From contig JAUSJA010000017.1 of the NCBI GenBank assembly GCA_030647905.1, positions 1-64,000 on the forward strand: 64,000 nt of DNA, written 5' to 3'. Positions 1-8,452 of the stretch are shown here, one piece after another; position 1 is the first letter of the stretch; every line of letters begins with the position of its first letter. The DNA is from Gemmatimonadaceae bacterium. Lineage in GTDB: Bacteria > Gemmatimonadota > Gemmatimonadetes > Gemmatimonadales > Gemmatimonadaceae. Below the pieces are notes generated by a model. It was not told the origin of the DNA and made no database searches. It worked only from the letters and a program-made list of their open reading frames with translations. The position numbers and the translations under genes were made by a program.

Positions 1-133
1 CTGCTGAAGAAAAGCGGCGGCAACGCGTGATGTCCTTCCAAACCCCGCCAGCTGAGCAGTCAGAAGTTCCAATAACAACATGAACCCAAGGGGACATTTC
101 TACTTTGTTAAGACGGGGGACATTTCTACTTTG
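1..133. mobile_element. Possible insertion-sequence end (remnant)
   Basis: Two exact 18-bp direct copies of GGGGACATTTCTACTTTG lie at 90-107 and 116-133. From memory, similar sequences occur at the termini of IS21/IS481-like elements, and IS21-type ends carry repeated short motifs. An open frame entering the window at base 1 stops at 28-30 and reads LLKKSGGNA, which could be the tail of a transposase-type gene. No terminal inverted repeat partner or target duplication can be seen because the rest lies outside the window. The assignment rests on the duplicated motif and position alone. Confidence 0.35.
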
Positions 134-147
134 GCTTGACATCTTCA

Positions 148-176
148 TTGACATGCCGGCCCGGTTGCGGTAACTT
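148..176 (+). promoter_or_regulatory. Putative sigma-70 promoter of the cold-shock gene
   Basis: A perfect -35 hexamer TTGACA (148-153) is followed after 17 bp by TAACTT (171-176), a moderate -10. Transcription would start near 183, giving a leader of about 155 nt ahead of the cold-shock ORF. A second TTGACA at 136-141 has no good -10 at the right distance. The promoter lies only 14 bp beyond the duplicated IS-like motif. Confidence 0.45.
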
Positions 177-182
177 TGATAT

Positions 183-338
183 CTGTCGCACACATGCGTG
201 CGACAACGACTCGCCAGTGAACACACAAGGGGACCTGGACATTACCAGGTCTCTTTTCAGTTTGGCGAGCCAGAACAAAGGTCGGCGGGTACGGCAATAC
301 CGGACTTCCGACGAACATCAACACGAGGAAGTACCAGT
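183..338 (+). promoter_or_regulatory. Long structured 5' leader of the cold-shock mRNA
   Basis: The stretch between the predicted transcription start and the cold-shock start codon has no convincing ORF but contains two perfect inverted repeats: TGTCGCAC/GTGCGACA (184-191 with 198-205) and GACCTGG/CCAGGTC (232-238 with 245-251, followed by TCTTTTC). Long folded leaders that govern translation with temperature are known for cspA-type mRNAs; that this one does so is inference. A GAGGAAG ribosome site precedes the start codon. Confidence 0.4.
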
Positions 339-548
339 ATGCGTACCACAGGAACTGTGAAGTGGTTCAACGATGCCAAGGGTTTTGGCTTCATCACCCC
401 GGAGAACGGACAGAAGGATTGCTTCGTTCACCACTCCGCCATCAATGGCAGCGGCTTCAAGTCGCTCGCCGAGGGCGAGAAGGTCGAGTTCGACGTCGTG
501 CAGGGCCAGAAGGGTCCCGCGGCCGAGAATGTAACGAAGGTTCGTTGA
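339..548 (+). CDS. cspA: Cold-shock domain protein (CspA family)
   Basis: A 69-residue protein of the usual length for a single cold-shock domain. It starts [19 protein letters not shown], which carries RNP1 (KGFGFI), and continues with DCFVHHSAI (RNP2-like) and a GEKVEFDV strand. These proteins are OB-fold single-strand RNA/DNA chaperones that melt mRNA structure. The frame is open further upstream to 198, but the ATG at 339 is chosen because GAGGAAG sits just before it and because the family begins at this point. A strong terminator follows at 578-617, so the gene is probably monocistronic. The cspA symbol is generic for the family; the paralogue type cannot be told. Confidence 0.95.
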   Translation: MRTTGTVKWFNDAKGFGFITPENGQKDCFVHHSAINGSGFKSLAEGEKVEFDVVQGQKGPAAENVTKVR

Positions 549-577
549 TCCCACTCGCAGGTAGAGTGTGACAGAGG

Positions 578-617
578 CGGGGCCACTCTGGTTTGACCAG
601 GGTGGCCCCGTTCTTTC
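578..617 (+). terminator. Rho-independent terminator after the cold-shock gene
   Basis: A 14-bp stem, CGGGGCCACTCTGG (578-591) with CCAGGGTGGCCCCG (597-610), has one G-U wobble and a TTTGA loop. It is followed by the T-rich tract TTCTTTC and lies 30 bp after the cold-shock stop codon. Confidence 0.85.
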
Positions 618-649
618 ATCGTTAGGTAAACATCAGAGCACGGAGATTT

Positions 650-871
650 ATGGCCAAGGAAGAAGCGATCGAGCTGGAAGGAACCGTCACCGAAGTGCTG
701 CCTGACGCGACGTTTCGCGTGCTCGTGGCGAACGGGCACGACGTTCATGCGACGATCGCCGGAAAGATGCGGCGGTTCAGAATCCGCGTGCTCGCCGGCG
801 ACCGTGTGACGCTCGAGGTTTCGCCGTACGACCTGACGCGCGGCCGCATCACCTTCAGGCACAAGAGCTAG
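650..871 (+). CDS. infA: Translation initiation factor IF-1
   Basis: 73 residues, the standard IF-1 length. The sequence has the IF-1 pattern throughout: [18 protein letters not shown], then [20 protein letters not shown], the basic [13 protein letters not shown] and [12 protein letters not shown] at the end. IF-1 is an OB-fold factor that binds the ribosomal A site during initiation with IF-2 and IF-3. GGAG lies shortly before the ATG. It is not embedded in a ribosomal protein operon here; it follows a cold-shock gene with its own terminator, so it probably has its own promoter within 618-649. Some bacteria carry more than one infA, and this one is not next to rpmJ or rpsM. Confidence 0.95.
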   Translation: MAKEEAIELEGTVTEVLPDATFRVLVANGHDVHATIAGKMRRFRIRVLAGDRVTLEVSPYDLTRGRITFRHKS

Positions 872-894
872 CGCGCCAGACCGCTCGGCCGACT

Positions 895-1098
895 CTAGTC
901 CGCCAGGACGAAAGTCACCTTCAGCAGTACCCGGTATTCGGTGATCTTGCCGTTGGCGATCACCACCTTCTGGCCCTTGACCCAGGCCCCCGTGACGTTC
1001 CGGAGGGTCTTCTCCGCCCGCGCGATGCCCACCTTGATCGCGTCGTCGAAGCTCTTTGTGGATGAGGACTGGATCTCGGTAACCTTTGCGACCGACAT
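895..1098 (-). CDS. Dodecin family flavin-binding protein
   Basis: 67 residues. The sequence VAKVTEIQSSSTKSFDDAI, followed by GIARAEKTLRNVTGAWV and a C-terminal ITEYRVLLKVTFVL, is the typical dodecin beta-alpha-beta-beta layout with the conserved Trp of the flavin stack (GAWV). Dodecins form hollow 12-mers that store or buffer flavins. The start at 1098 is preferred over an in-frame ATG at 1167 because AAGGAG precedes it at normal spacing and the family starts at MxVAKV. The 153 bp upstream to the next gene show no clear structure. Confidence 0.88.
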   Translation of the reverse strand: MSVAKVTEIQSSSTKSFDDAIKVGIARAEKTLRNVTGAWVKGQKVVIANGKITEYRVLLKVTFVLAD

Positions 1099-1251
1099 AT
1101 GACGCTCCTTGGGATGGGAGTGTTGCGGAGAGCATGTATTTCCGATCCAGTTTGCATCAAGAAGCACACCCGGTCAGCAGAGAACCCCCGTCAGGCTACT
1201 TCAGGTTCCTGCGCATCGGCGCGAGAGCGACGCCGGGTGCGGTCGAGTGGA

Positions 1252-1470
1252 CTACCCGGCGATACGTTCGATCAAGCTGGGCATGTGACTCACCACGAGC
1301 CTCTCGAGCTGCACCTTCCGACTCGCGTTATCGATGTCGATGCCTACGAGATTCCCCTCGGCATCGTAGTCTAGCACCACGCCCTCGGATATCTCCTGGC
1401 TGTCGGTGCTTGGACGTTCCGACAAGTCGATGTAGAGCGAGTCGGTGTCCGCGTGGTAGTTGAGCTTCAT
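1252..1470 (-). CDS. DUF2283 family protein
   Basis: 72 residues. The pattern MKLNYHADTDSLYIDLSER, then SQEISEGVVLDYDAEGNLVGIDIDNAS and a final amphipathic segment, matches DUF2283, a small family of unknown role often found in small operons with short partner proteins such as DUF4258. Here it is the last gene of a minus-strand operon after the NYN-domain gene and a 29-residue ORF. Its ATG overlaps the stop of the small ORF in an ATGA, so translation is probably coupled. Confidence 0.75.
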   Translation of the reverse strand: MKLNYHADTDSLYIDLSERPSTDSQEISEGVVLDYDAEGNLVGIDIDNASRKVQLERLVVSHMPSLIERIAG

Positions 1471-1556
1471 GGCTTGAATCTGCCCGAATTAAGCGTGATG
1501 CGATACTGGGGCAGCATAGGCACCCATGAATCCTGAACATCCTTCAGACTCACCAT
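1467..1556 (-). CDS. Possible small coupled ORF (29 residues)
   Basis: The ATG at 1556 overlaps the end of the NYN gene (ATGGTGA), and the stop overlaps the ATG of the DUF2283 gene (ATGA), so it fills the gap between the two exactly. The peptide begins MVSLKDVQDSW and ends RITLNSGRFKP. It matches no family I recognise. The double overlap is what one expects of a real coupled cistron, but it could also be a chance frame that merely allows re-initiation at the DUF2283 start. Confidence 0.35.
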   Translation of the reverse strand: MVSLKDVQDSWVPMLPQYRITLNSGRFKP

Positions 1557-2248
1557 TCCGCGGGTTTCGTGATGGTTACGCCGCTCGCGCTTCGGAAGCT
1601 CGCTGGAAATTGATGGGACTGGTACTGCCGGGCTCCGATCTTCACATGCCGCGTTGCAAGCCGCTCGAGCTCGCGGTTGTGGCGGTGGAACGGAAAGACT
1701 ACAGCTATCTCGGCGCCCGGATATAAGCGTCTCGCCGTTCGGATTGCAGGTGCGAGGTCTGTATCCCCTGTGACCAGAGCGACTCCGTCGCATCGACTGA
1801 GAGCGAGCAACTCCATAAGTTTGCATGCGATTGCGACGTCGGTCTCCTTCTCTTCGTGCGTCTGATAGGACAGCCTCACCGTCCGCGCGGGGATGCGGAG
1901 CCAGCGCTTGAACGGCGCAATCTGCATCCGCATTTCCGAAAGGTTCTTGATGTGCTGTTTCCGCTTGAAGTCAGCGAGGGAGATGTCCACCCCGCGCGCT
2001 TCCAGCGCGGCGATGAGAGCCAGGTGCCTCCGAACGACATCCGGCTTCTTCGATTCCAGATGTCTCGCCAGCGCTGAGAAATAGTGGATCCCGTCCATCG
2101 CATACCCGGGTCCGAACGAACTACGCACGATTGTGGTGCACATGGCGTGGATGTCGAGCCATCGAAGGGGCCCGGCCCCCAGATGCCTTTCCGCAGCCTT
2201 AACGGAATGGTAGAGATTGAACCCGTCGACGAGGAATCTGATTCGCAT
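1550..2248 (-). CDS. NYN domain (PIN-like) protein
   Basis: 232 residues. It starts MRIRFLVDGFNLYHSV, the first conserved acidic strand of NYN domains. The middle EEKETDVAIACKLMELLA and the following ALVTGDTDLAPAI supply further acidic residues of the PIN-like metal site, so the acidic cluster looks complete. NYN proteins are predicted metal-dependent ribonucleases, and the LabA/DUF88 group is the closest match. The gene begins just after a strong terminator for the upstream restriction gene and leads a small operon with a 29-residue ORF and DUF2283. Its target and role cannot be read from the sequence. Confidence 0.85.
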   Translation of the reverse strand: MRIRFLVDGFNLYHSVKAAERHLGAGPLRWLDIHAMCTTIVRSSFGPGYAMDGIHYFSALARHLESKKPDVVRRHLALIAALEARGVDISLADFKRKQHIKNLSEMRMQIAPFKRWLRIPARTVRLSYQTHEEKETDVAIACKLMELLALSRCDGVALVTGDTDLAPAIRTARRLYPGAEIAVVFPFHRHNRELERLATRHVKIGARQYQSHQFPASFRSASGVTITKPAEW

Positions 2249-2251
2249 GAC

Positions 2252-2304
2252 AAAAAAAACCCCGAGGCCGTAGCCTCGGGGGGGCCGGCGGCCGTAGCCG
2301 CCGG
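2252..2304 (-). terminator. Twin-hairpin terminator for the restriction gene
   Basis: Two perfect hairpins sit side by side with the same CGTA loop: CCGGCGGC/GCCGCCGG (2285-2304) and CCCCGAGGC/GCCTCGGGG (2260-2281). Reading the minus strand, the second is followed by eight T (2259-2252), a good intrinsic terminator. It lies downstream of the MmeI-like gene and only 3 bp before the ATG of the NYN gene, so the T-run overlaps the place where that gene's ribosome site should be. Confidence 0.85.
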
Positions 2305-2375
2305 GGATGATCTGCTTTGAAAATACTACCGCAGTCGAAGCTGGTCAACCGAATCTACGTTCCCCCGCGGCGAAG

Positions 2376-5300
2376 TCAGGCAACCTTTCTTGCCGCCTGG
2401 TACCGTCCCGCCGCGTCGACCGTGATTTCGCCCATGAGAGCGAGCGTTTCGAGGTGACGGACGATTAGATCGCGGCGCGCTCCCTTGAATGCGGACATCG
2501 CCTCGTCAGGCGTGACTGCCCTCTGAGCGACAAGCGATCCGATCGTTGAGAGCTGCTCGACAGCGGTAGCCGGCCAGGTTCTCGGCTGCTCCCCTTTGAC
2601 TGCCACGGATATTTCCTTCTCGGGCTGAGTCGACTCCGGCTGCTGCGCCGCGGGCGCGAAGCGGGGGATCTGGTAGTCGGGCCTGAGCCAGCGGATGATG
2701 CCTCGCTTCTCCTCTTCGACGCGTTCGTCGTGCAGCGCGACGAGCCGCTCGAGGATTTCCTCCTTCTCCATCGGCCACGGCCACCCGTACGCCTCGGCCA
2801 CGAGTGCATCGAGCTCGTTGTGGATGTCGCGAAGAACGCCGCACGCAGCGATCTCGTGGATCGCGCGCTCTTTCGGCGTGAGGCGCGCGCCGGAGCGGAG
2901 TTTCGCGACGACGTTGTACATGCCCGTCATCGTGACGCGCTCGTCGCGGGCGATGGCGGCTTTGCGGTGGGCGTCGAGGCGCTCGGCAACGGCGGAAACC
3001 CTGTTAGCAAGTTCAGGCTGGCCGACAGGAAAGCAGTACGGATCGAAGCAAAGGGTCTTAGTGTACCGTGGGCGATCCTCCAGAGTCGCTCCAGCGGAGA
3101 GTGCCCACGTCTCGTGCAGTTTGGATGACAGCACTCCAAGAATTGCGGCATTGTCAATGGCGATAGCGACAACGCTGTGGTCGGGCGCGATCGCTGCATC
3201 GACGAACTGGAAATGGCGAAACTTTGCTGTCTCGGTAGTGCCGATGTATCTCGAAAGTCCATGCAACGCTTGTCGAAGCTCCCGTCTTGGCCAGCCGAAC
3301 TGCCACCATTTTTCCCTGAGAACATCGCGTGCATTCGCTGCTCTTTCGGGTTTCACGCGGTCCCTTACGATCTCAAAAGCTTGAACGAAGGAAGTGGCTT
3401 CCGACTCCTCCATATATCCGAAGTCGATGACCCAGCGGTCGCGGGAGCGTTGAGTAAGATCTTTCCCAGCGACCATCGGTCTCACAATCTTGGTCAACGA
3501 AGGGCTCTGACGGAGTAGGGCGGCTGCTTCCTCTGCGGTAAGAAGGAACCCCGCGCCGTGAAGCGCGAAGCCCATTGATGCCACGCCCTTGTTGGCAAGG
3601 ACGCGTTGTTCCGTAGCTTCAGAAACATCCGCGCTTGCTGTAAGATCGTCGTTAAGCTGGGTGGCGGTCTGTATGCTGCCAACGGACCCCGCATCGTCGA
3701 TACTTACGAGTCGGGCGTTGTCAATCGGTTGTCCAAGTACGGTTAAAGCGACTCGAACGGCAGCCCCATCAACATCGTCATTCCACGGATGATTGGGAAT
3801 AGCCCAAATAACTCGTGCACCTAATTCACGTACTTGCTGGAGTACCGGGCGTGCGTGCACCTGAGTTATCGAGTTGGTCGTGATAATGCCTGCTCGAGCG
3901 ACTGCACCAGACGCAACCGCAACACCTGCCTTGTACCACCAATAGAGGACAAAATCCGCGCTCTCTGGGATGGTGGCGTACACGGTTCGAAGCGCATCGA
4001 CGTAGCCGTCTCCCAAGGCGTCGCGCATGCGCTTTGAGCCCAAGTACGGTGGATTCCCGACAATGAAATCTGCCTTCGGCCACTCCGCCTGCCTCGCGCC
4101 CAGATACTCATAATACGGCAGCTTCGCCTCAGGGTCCGGCACGAGCTCTCCGGTCACCGGATGCACGACGCGCGGCGTCGGATCGGGACGATCCCTCTCC
4201 GGCCGGTGCACGATCTCATCCCACGCCAGCACCGCGTCGCGGCACTCGATCGTCCCAGTGTCCTCGAGTATCGGATCGGGCGGCGTACGACCACCATGCG
4301 ACTCGCGCCAGAACTGGTGATAACCGATCCACAACGTCAGCTCGGCGATCTCACGCGCCCACGGCTTCACCTCGATACCGTGAAACTGCCGCGGATGCAC
4401 CTCGTCGAGAACGAGCGCGCCCTGACCGCCCGACAACCGCGTGATCTCGTTCAACACCTCGAGCTCGATCCGCTTCACCGCCGCCATCGTCACGTAAAGA
4501 AAATTGCCGCTCCCGCAGGCGGGATCGAGAAACGACAGCCCGCGCATCCACTCGTGAAAATCGCGAAGCTGCTTCACAGCTGCGGTCTTGTCCTTCGCCT
4601 TCCCGGTCTCCTCGAGCTGAAGCACCGCAGCCTGCACCGCAGTCCATCGCTCGCGTATCGGCTCAACCACAGTCGGCTCGACCAGCCGCTCTATGTACGC
4701 CCTTGGCGTATACTCGGCCCCCAGCCGATGACGTTCCTCCGGATCGAGCGCGCGCACTAGCAGCGTTCCGAAAATTGACGGCTCGACCTGCGACCAGTCG
4801 TGCTTCGCCGCTTCGATCAGGAGATCCACATCGCGCGCCTCGAGAGGCAGCGCCTCCACCGTTTGAAAGAAGTGTCCGTCAAAGCGATGCAGCATTTCTG
4901 CCCCGAACATCCCACCCGTATCCATCGTCTTCCAGAGGGAATCGAGGGCGAGAGTCAGCCGGTCCTTGTCCCGCGCGTGTCGCGCGGTCTCGAGCGTTCG
5001 ACGAAAGAGATTCTCTGGCAGGAGCCCGACATCTTCAGAGAACAGAGAGAAAACGCAGCGCATGAGGAACCGCCCGACACGCTCGGTGTCGAATCCGCGC
5101 GACTCGAGCTCAGCCGCCAGCTCGGCGAGTCCACCGGCGATCTCCTTGCTCACGGCCTGAGCCTTCCCACGGGGATCGCGCGCCGCTGGCTGAGCGAAGA
5201 TGTCGAACAGCAGCGCGATATCGTCGTGCCGCTCGTGCAGCGTCGAGAGCGCGATGCGGCGGCCGGCGGCGAAATCCCCGTACGCTCCGCTCCACCGGTC

Positions 5301-5699
5301 CCACACTATCAGCGTGCGCGACACGTCGAGCACCATCAGATATGGCGGCGGATCACCGGAAACGTGCGCGACGTAGTTGCGAACCTGCCCGAACGCCTTG
5401 CGGAGCAGGGAATCGTTGCGCGGACCCTCACCCGACGATTTCGCCTCGAGCGCGAAATACCCGGCCTTCCAGCAATCGATGTAATTGATCGATTCGCGCC
5501 CTTCCCGATCCACGACCGACACCGGCAATTCGAACCGATAGTCGTTCGTCGGGGGGTCAGGCTTCTCCACGCCGAGCGCGTCGCAGAAGCGCAGCATCCA
5601 GGTCTGGAAGGATGCTCGTTCGTTGACGCTGGTTTCCGCCCAGTCCTGGGCGAGCCCCGCGAGACGCGACGCGGCTTCGCGGGGAACGGATTCCGTCAC
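2376..5699 (-). CDS. MmeI-like single-chain restriction-modification enzyme (type IIG/IIL)
   Basis: 1107 residues, in the range of MmeI-like enzymes. The N-terminal part carries a PD-(D/E)xK nuclease site, seen as D75 and the E85-A-K87 of YFALEAKSSG. A helical linker follows. The methyltransferase part has the SAM motif FLDPACGSGNF near 390-400 and the adenine-methylase motif NPPY near 549-552. The C-terminal part (about 650-1000) would hold the target recognition domain, and the last stretch carries a Pro/Gln-rich linker and a small helical domain. The enzyme both methylates adenine in its site and cuts unmethylated DNA. No separate S or R subunit lies nearby, as expected for this class. A twin-hairpin terminator follows, and the patatin-like gene lies 9 bp upstream. 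Confidence 0.92.
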   Translation of the reverse strand: MTESVPREAASRLAGLAQDWAETSVNERASFQTWMLRFCDALGVEKPDPPTNDYRFELPVSVVDREGRESINYIDCWKAGYFALEAKSSGEGPRNDSLLRKAFGQVRNYVAHVSGDPPPYLMVLDVSRTLIVWDRWSGAYGDFAAGRRIALSTLHERHDDIALLFDIFAQPAARDPRGKAQAVSKEIAGGLAELAAELESRGFDTERVGRFLMRCVFSLFSEDVGLLPENLFRRTLETARHARDKDRLTLALDSLWKTMDTGGMFGAEMLHRFDGHFFQTVEALPLEARDVDLLIEAAKHDWSQVEPSIFGTLLVRALDPEERHRLGAEYTPRAYIERLVEPTVVEPIRERWTAVQAAVLQLEETGKAKDKTAAVKQLRDFHEWMRGLSFLDPACGSGNFLYVTMAAVKRIELEVLNEITRLSGGQGALVLDEVHPRQFHGIEVKPWAREIAELTLWIGYHQFWRESHGGRTPPDPILEDTGTIECRDAVLAWDEIVHRPERDRPDPTPRVVHPVTGELVPDPEAKLPYYEYLGARQAEWPKADFIVGNPPYLGSKRMRDALGDGYVDALRTVYATIPESADFVLYWWYKAGVAVASGAVARAGIITTNSITQVHARPVLQQVRELGARVIWAIPNHPWNDDVDGAAVRVALTVLGQPIDNARLVSIDDAGSVGSIQTATQLNDDLTASADVSEATEQRVLANKGVASMGFALHGAGFLLTAEEAAALLRQSPSLTKIVRPMVAGKDLTQRSRDRWVIDFGYMEESEATSFVQAFEIVRDRVKPERAANARDVLREKWWQFGWPRRELRQALHGLSRYIGTTETAKFRHFQFVDAAIAPDHSVVAIAIDNAAILGVLSSKLHETWALSAGATLEDRPRYTKTLCFDPYCFPVGQPELANRVSAVAERLDAHRKAAIARDERVTMTGMYNVVAKLRSGARLTPKERAIHEIAACGVLRDIHNELDALVAEAYGWPWPMEKEEILERLVALHDERVEEEKRGIIRWLRPDYQIPRFAPAAQQPESTQPEKEISVAVKGEQPRTWPATAVEQLSTIGSLVAQRAVTPDEAMSAFKGARRDLIVRHLETLALMGEITVDAAGRYQAARKVA

Positions 5700-5708
5700 G
5701 CGCCCAAT

Positions 5709-6911
5709 CTATGGAATAGGGGTATCAGCAGCAGCATCTGCCCCTTCGATGAACCCCCTGATCTGCTCCGACTGCGCCTCCGCGTCCTCTTCGCCAAGCT
5801 CGATCAGACGGCGCAGATAGTCCTCCTGGAACAGCACGAGGCTGATGAAGTCGGGGCTGGTCGTCTCCTTCGTTCCCAGCCCTCTCGTGAGATATCGCAC
5901 CGCAGTCGGAAGCCGCGGCTCCAATTCGCGCGCGAGGCTCCCAAGCTCGCGCGATGGACGCAGCACGAGAATGTTGACCACGCGCGTCGACTCCCGATGC
6001 TCCGGCGGCACGTGCCGAAGAAGGCGGTTCACCTTCTTCAGACGCAGAATGTCTTCCTCGATGATATCGAGAAAAATCGAGCTGTAGAGCACGCCGAGCA
6101 CCTGCGCGGGCGGCGGATACCCGGCCGTCATCGGCACGTCCGCCTCGGCGCGAGTCTTCTGATGCTTGGTGGAGATCGTGAGAATGCGCGACGCGCCGAG
6201 ATGCAGCGCCGGAGAAAGCGGCGCGGTCAAACGAACACCGCCGTCTCCGAACCACTCGCTTCCGACTTTCACGGCGGGGAAGAGCATCGGCAGAGCGCTC
6301 GACGCCATCACGTGCTCGACGGTCAGCCGCTCCATCTTGCTCCGCCGCTGCGGACGCTGCCACAGGTCAATGTCCTTTCCTTCGATCCACGTCACGGACT
6401 GCCCCGTCATGTAGCTCGTCGCGGACACCGCCACGGCCTGCAACGATCCGCTGGCGATCCGCCGCGCGATGCCGGGAAGCGTTCCGTCGGCATTCCGTTC
6501 GAGGCTCCCCTCGAGAAACTCCCTCAGTGGCTGCGTATCCATCATTCCGCGTATGGGCTCGCGCGCGTGGCGCGTGCCGCCCGACGTCAGCCGCACGCCC
6601 CACGTCACCATGTTCCTGAGTAGCGGGCCGGCGCGAAGGTCGTACACCTGTTCAGGTGATAGCGAGAGCCAGAGCTTCACGAGGTCGTCGGCCGCACGCT
6701 CGAGCGAGCCCTCGTGCGCTGCGAGATGCACCGTGTTCACAGCGCCAGCCGAGATGCCCGTGAGAATCGGGATCTTGAGCTGTGGATAGATTCGCGCGAG
6801 CCCGCGGAGAACGCCCGCCTGATAAGCGCCACGCGCTCCGCCGCCGCCGAGCATCAGGGCGAGGTGTCCTGGGTTCTCGCGGTCCGTCTCGATCAACGGA
6901 TTCTCAGCCAC
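5709..6911 (-). CDS. Patatin-like phospholipase family protein
   Basis: 400 residues. LMLGGGGARGAYQAGVL supplies the glycine-rich oxyanion motif, GISAGAVNT the GxSxG nucleophile serine, and WFGDGGVRL the DG(G/A) aspartate, so the Ser-Asp dyad is complete. Patatins are lipid acyl hydrolases. No signal peptide is seen, so it is probably cytosolic or peripheral. A C-terminal section with an acidic ending follows the catalytic domain. It sits between the M20 peptidase and the restriction gene on the same strand, 9 bp from the latter, so it may share a transcript without a functional link. Confidence 0.9.
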   Translation of the reverse strand: MAENPLIETDRENPGHLALMLGGGGARGAYQAGVLRGLARIYPQLKIPILTGISAGAVNTVHLAAHEGSLERAADDLVKLWLSLSPEQVYDLRAGPLLRNMVTWGVRLTSGGTRHAREPIRGMMDTQPLREFLEGSLERNADGTLPGIARRIASGSLQAVAVSATSYMTGQSVTWIEGKDIDLWQRPQRRSKMERLTVEHVMASSALPMLFPAVKVGSEWFGDGGVRLTAPLSPALHLGASRILTISTKHQKTRAEADVPMTAGYPPPAQVLGVLYSSIFLDIIEEDILRLKKVNRLLRHVPPEHRESTRVVNILVLRPSRELGSLARELEPRLPTAVRYLTRGLGTKETTSPDFISLVLFQEDYLRRLIELGEEDAEAQSEQIRGFIEGADAAADTPIP

Positions 6912-6944
6912 GGCGATCGCCCGTCGTCGAGCGCAGCGACGGCT

Positions 6945-8363
6945 CTACTGCACGTACCTCAGAATGTCGTACACGTATTTCACTCCGAACCCTACGTTCT
7001 CGATCGAAAGCCGCTCGTTGTTCCCATGCACGCCCATCTGCCGCTCGGCCTGCTCGGTCCTGAACGGATCGATCGCGTAGGTGATGATACCGAGCTTGCG
7101 ATACGTCGGCCGGTCGGTCGCTCCGGTCTGCATCGGCGTCGTGACGAACGCGGTCGGCTCGCGCTCCTTCGCTGCCCGCTCGATCGCGCGGAAGAGATCG
7201 GTATCTGTCGGGCTCTCCAGCGGCGTCTTGGGTTGAAGGATCGTGCTCCAGTGTACCGCGGTGTCGCCGACGATGCCCTGAAGCGTGGCGAGCATTGCCG
7301 CCGGATCGGTGTCGGGCAGCAGGCGGATGTCAATTTCGGCCGTCGCTTCGGGCGGAATCACGTTCGTCTTGCCCGATCCGTTCAGCCCCGTCAGCGAGAT
7401 CGTGTTGCGGAGATACGCGTTCCAGTACACGTCGCTCAGGATCCACTCGCGCGCTTCGGGATTATCCAGCGCCTTCGTCACGTCCGCCAGCCAGCTCTTC
7501 TTTGGCTCGGGATAGAGACGCGAGATGTCGCGGAAGAACTTGTCCACTCCCGGCGTCACGTGCAGCGGAGTCTCGTACTGTGCGATCTTGTCGAGCGCCG
7601 CGACGAGACGCGGTACGGGGTTCTGCTTTGTGGGACGCGAGCCGTGCGACGGAACTCCCTTCACGGTGAGACGCTGCCAGAACGTCCGCTTCTCGGCCAC
7701 ACCGACCGCGAAATATTTTACCTTGCCATCGACCACCGCGTTCTCTGTCGCCTCGGTGATGAGGTACTCGACGTCCTTGAGGAGATCGGCGTGATTCTTC
7801 ACGAACGTCAGACCGCCGGTTGACGTGAACTCCTCGTCGGCATTGGCGATGAAGACGATGTCGCGGTTGAGTGGCACGCCCGAGCGCTTGAGCGCGATCA
7901 TCGCCATCAGATGCGCGACGGCCTCGCCCTTCATGTCTATCGCGCCCCGGCCCCAGATGTAGCCGTCCTTCACCTCGCCCGAGAAAGGATCCACCTTCCA
8001 CTGCGACGGCGTGGCAGACACGACATCCATGTGATGCAGCAGCGCTATCGCTTTCTTCTTCCCGTTGCCCTTGAGACGCGCGTAGAGGTTCGCCCGGCCC
8101 GGTCCCAGATCGGCAGTGTCCACGATCTCGGCGGGGATTCCTTCCTTGTCGAGAATGTCCTTCAGGAAATGCGCTGCGGCGAGCTCGTTGCCCGGTGGAT
8201 TCGTTGTGTTGATGCGCAGGTACTGCGAAAGGATTCCCTGCGCCTCCTTCGCGATGGCGTCCCAGTCAACCGGACGCTGCGTGGCGCGCTGCGCGCCGGC
8301 GAGAGAGGGAAGCGCAACGAATGCGAGCATTGCGACGAGACTGAATCTTCTGATAGTCGGCAT
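6945..8363 (-). CDS. Exported M20 family metallopeptidase
   Basis: 472 residues from the chosen start. The N-terminus MPTIRRFSLVAMLAFVALP, ending ..AGA, is a signal peptide; the in-frame upstream extension to 8516 has no such logic. Zinc-site motifs are seen: LLHHMDVV, IWGRGAIDMKG, ANADEEFTSTGG, and a late histidine near the C-terminus. M20 enzymes are di-zinc exopeptidases or amidohydrolases, and a dimerisation domain is expected between the two catalytic halves. It is likely periplasmic and feeds amino acids or peptides. The gene lies upstream of the patatin gene with a 33-bp gap. Confidence 0.92.
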   Translation of the reverse strand: MPTIRRFSLVAMLAFVALPSLAGAQRATQRPVDWDAIAKEAQGILSQYLRINTTNPPGNELAAAHFLKDILDKEGIPAEIVDTADLGPGRANLYARLKGNGKKKAIALLHHMDVVSATPSQWKVDPFSGEVKDGYIWGRGAIDMKGEAVAHLMAMIALKRSGVPLNRDIVFIANADEEFTSTGGLTFVKNHADLLKDVEYLITEATENAVVDGKVKYFAVGVAEKRTFWQRLTVKGVPSHGSRPTKQNPVPRLVAALDKIAQYETPLHVTPGVDKFFRDISRLYPEPKKSWLADVTKALDNPEAREWILSDVYWNAYLRNTISLTGLNGSGKTNVIPPEATAEIDIRLLPDTDPAAMLATLQGIVGDTAVHWSTILQPKTPLESPTDTDLFRAIERAAKEREPTAFVTTPMQTGATDRPTYRKLGIITYAIDPFRTEQAERQMGVHGNNERLSIENVGFGVKYVYDILRYVQ

Positions 8364-8452
8364 GTTGTCGGAACGGGTGCGGGAGAAGAGAAGTGAAATT
8401 GGGCGCGGAGCGGCGCGCGCCGCAATCCTCGGCGTCCCGTCCGCCGCTGTAA

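Noticed and set aside
4800-6623. Plus-strand 607-codon frame opposite the restriction and patatin genes
   Set aside because: It runs antisense across two clear genes with intact motifs. Its translation is Arg/His-rich without domains, as expected from the complement of GC-rich codons.
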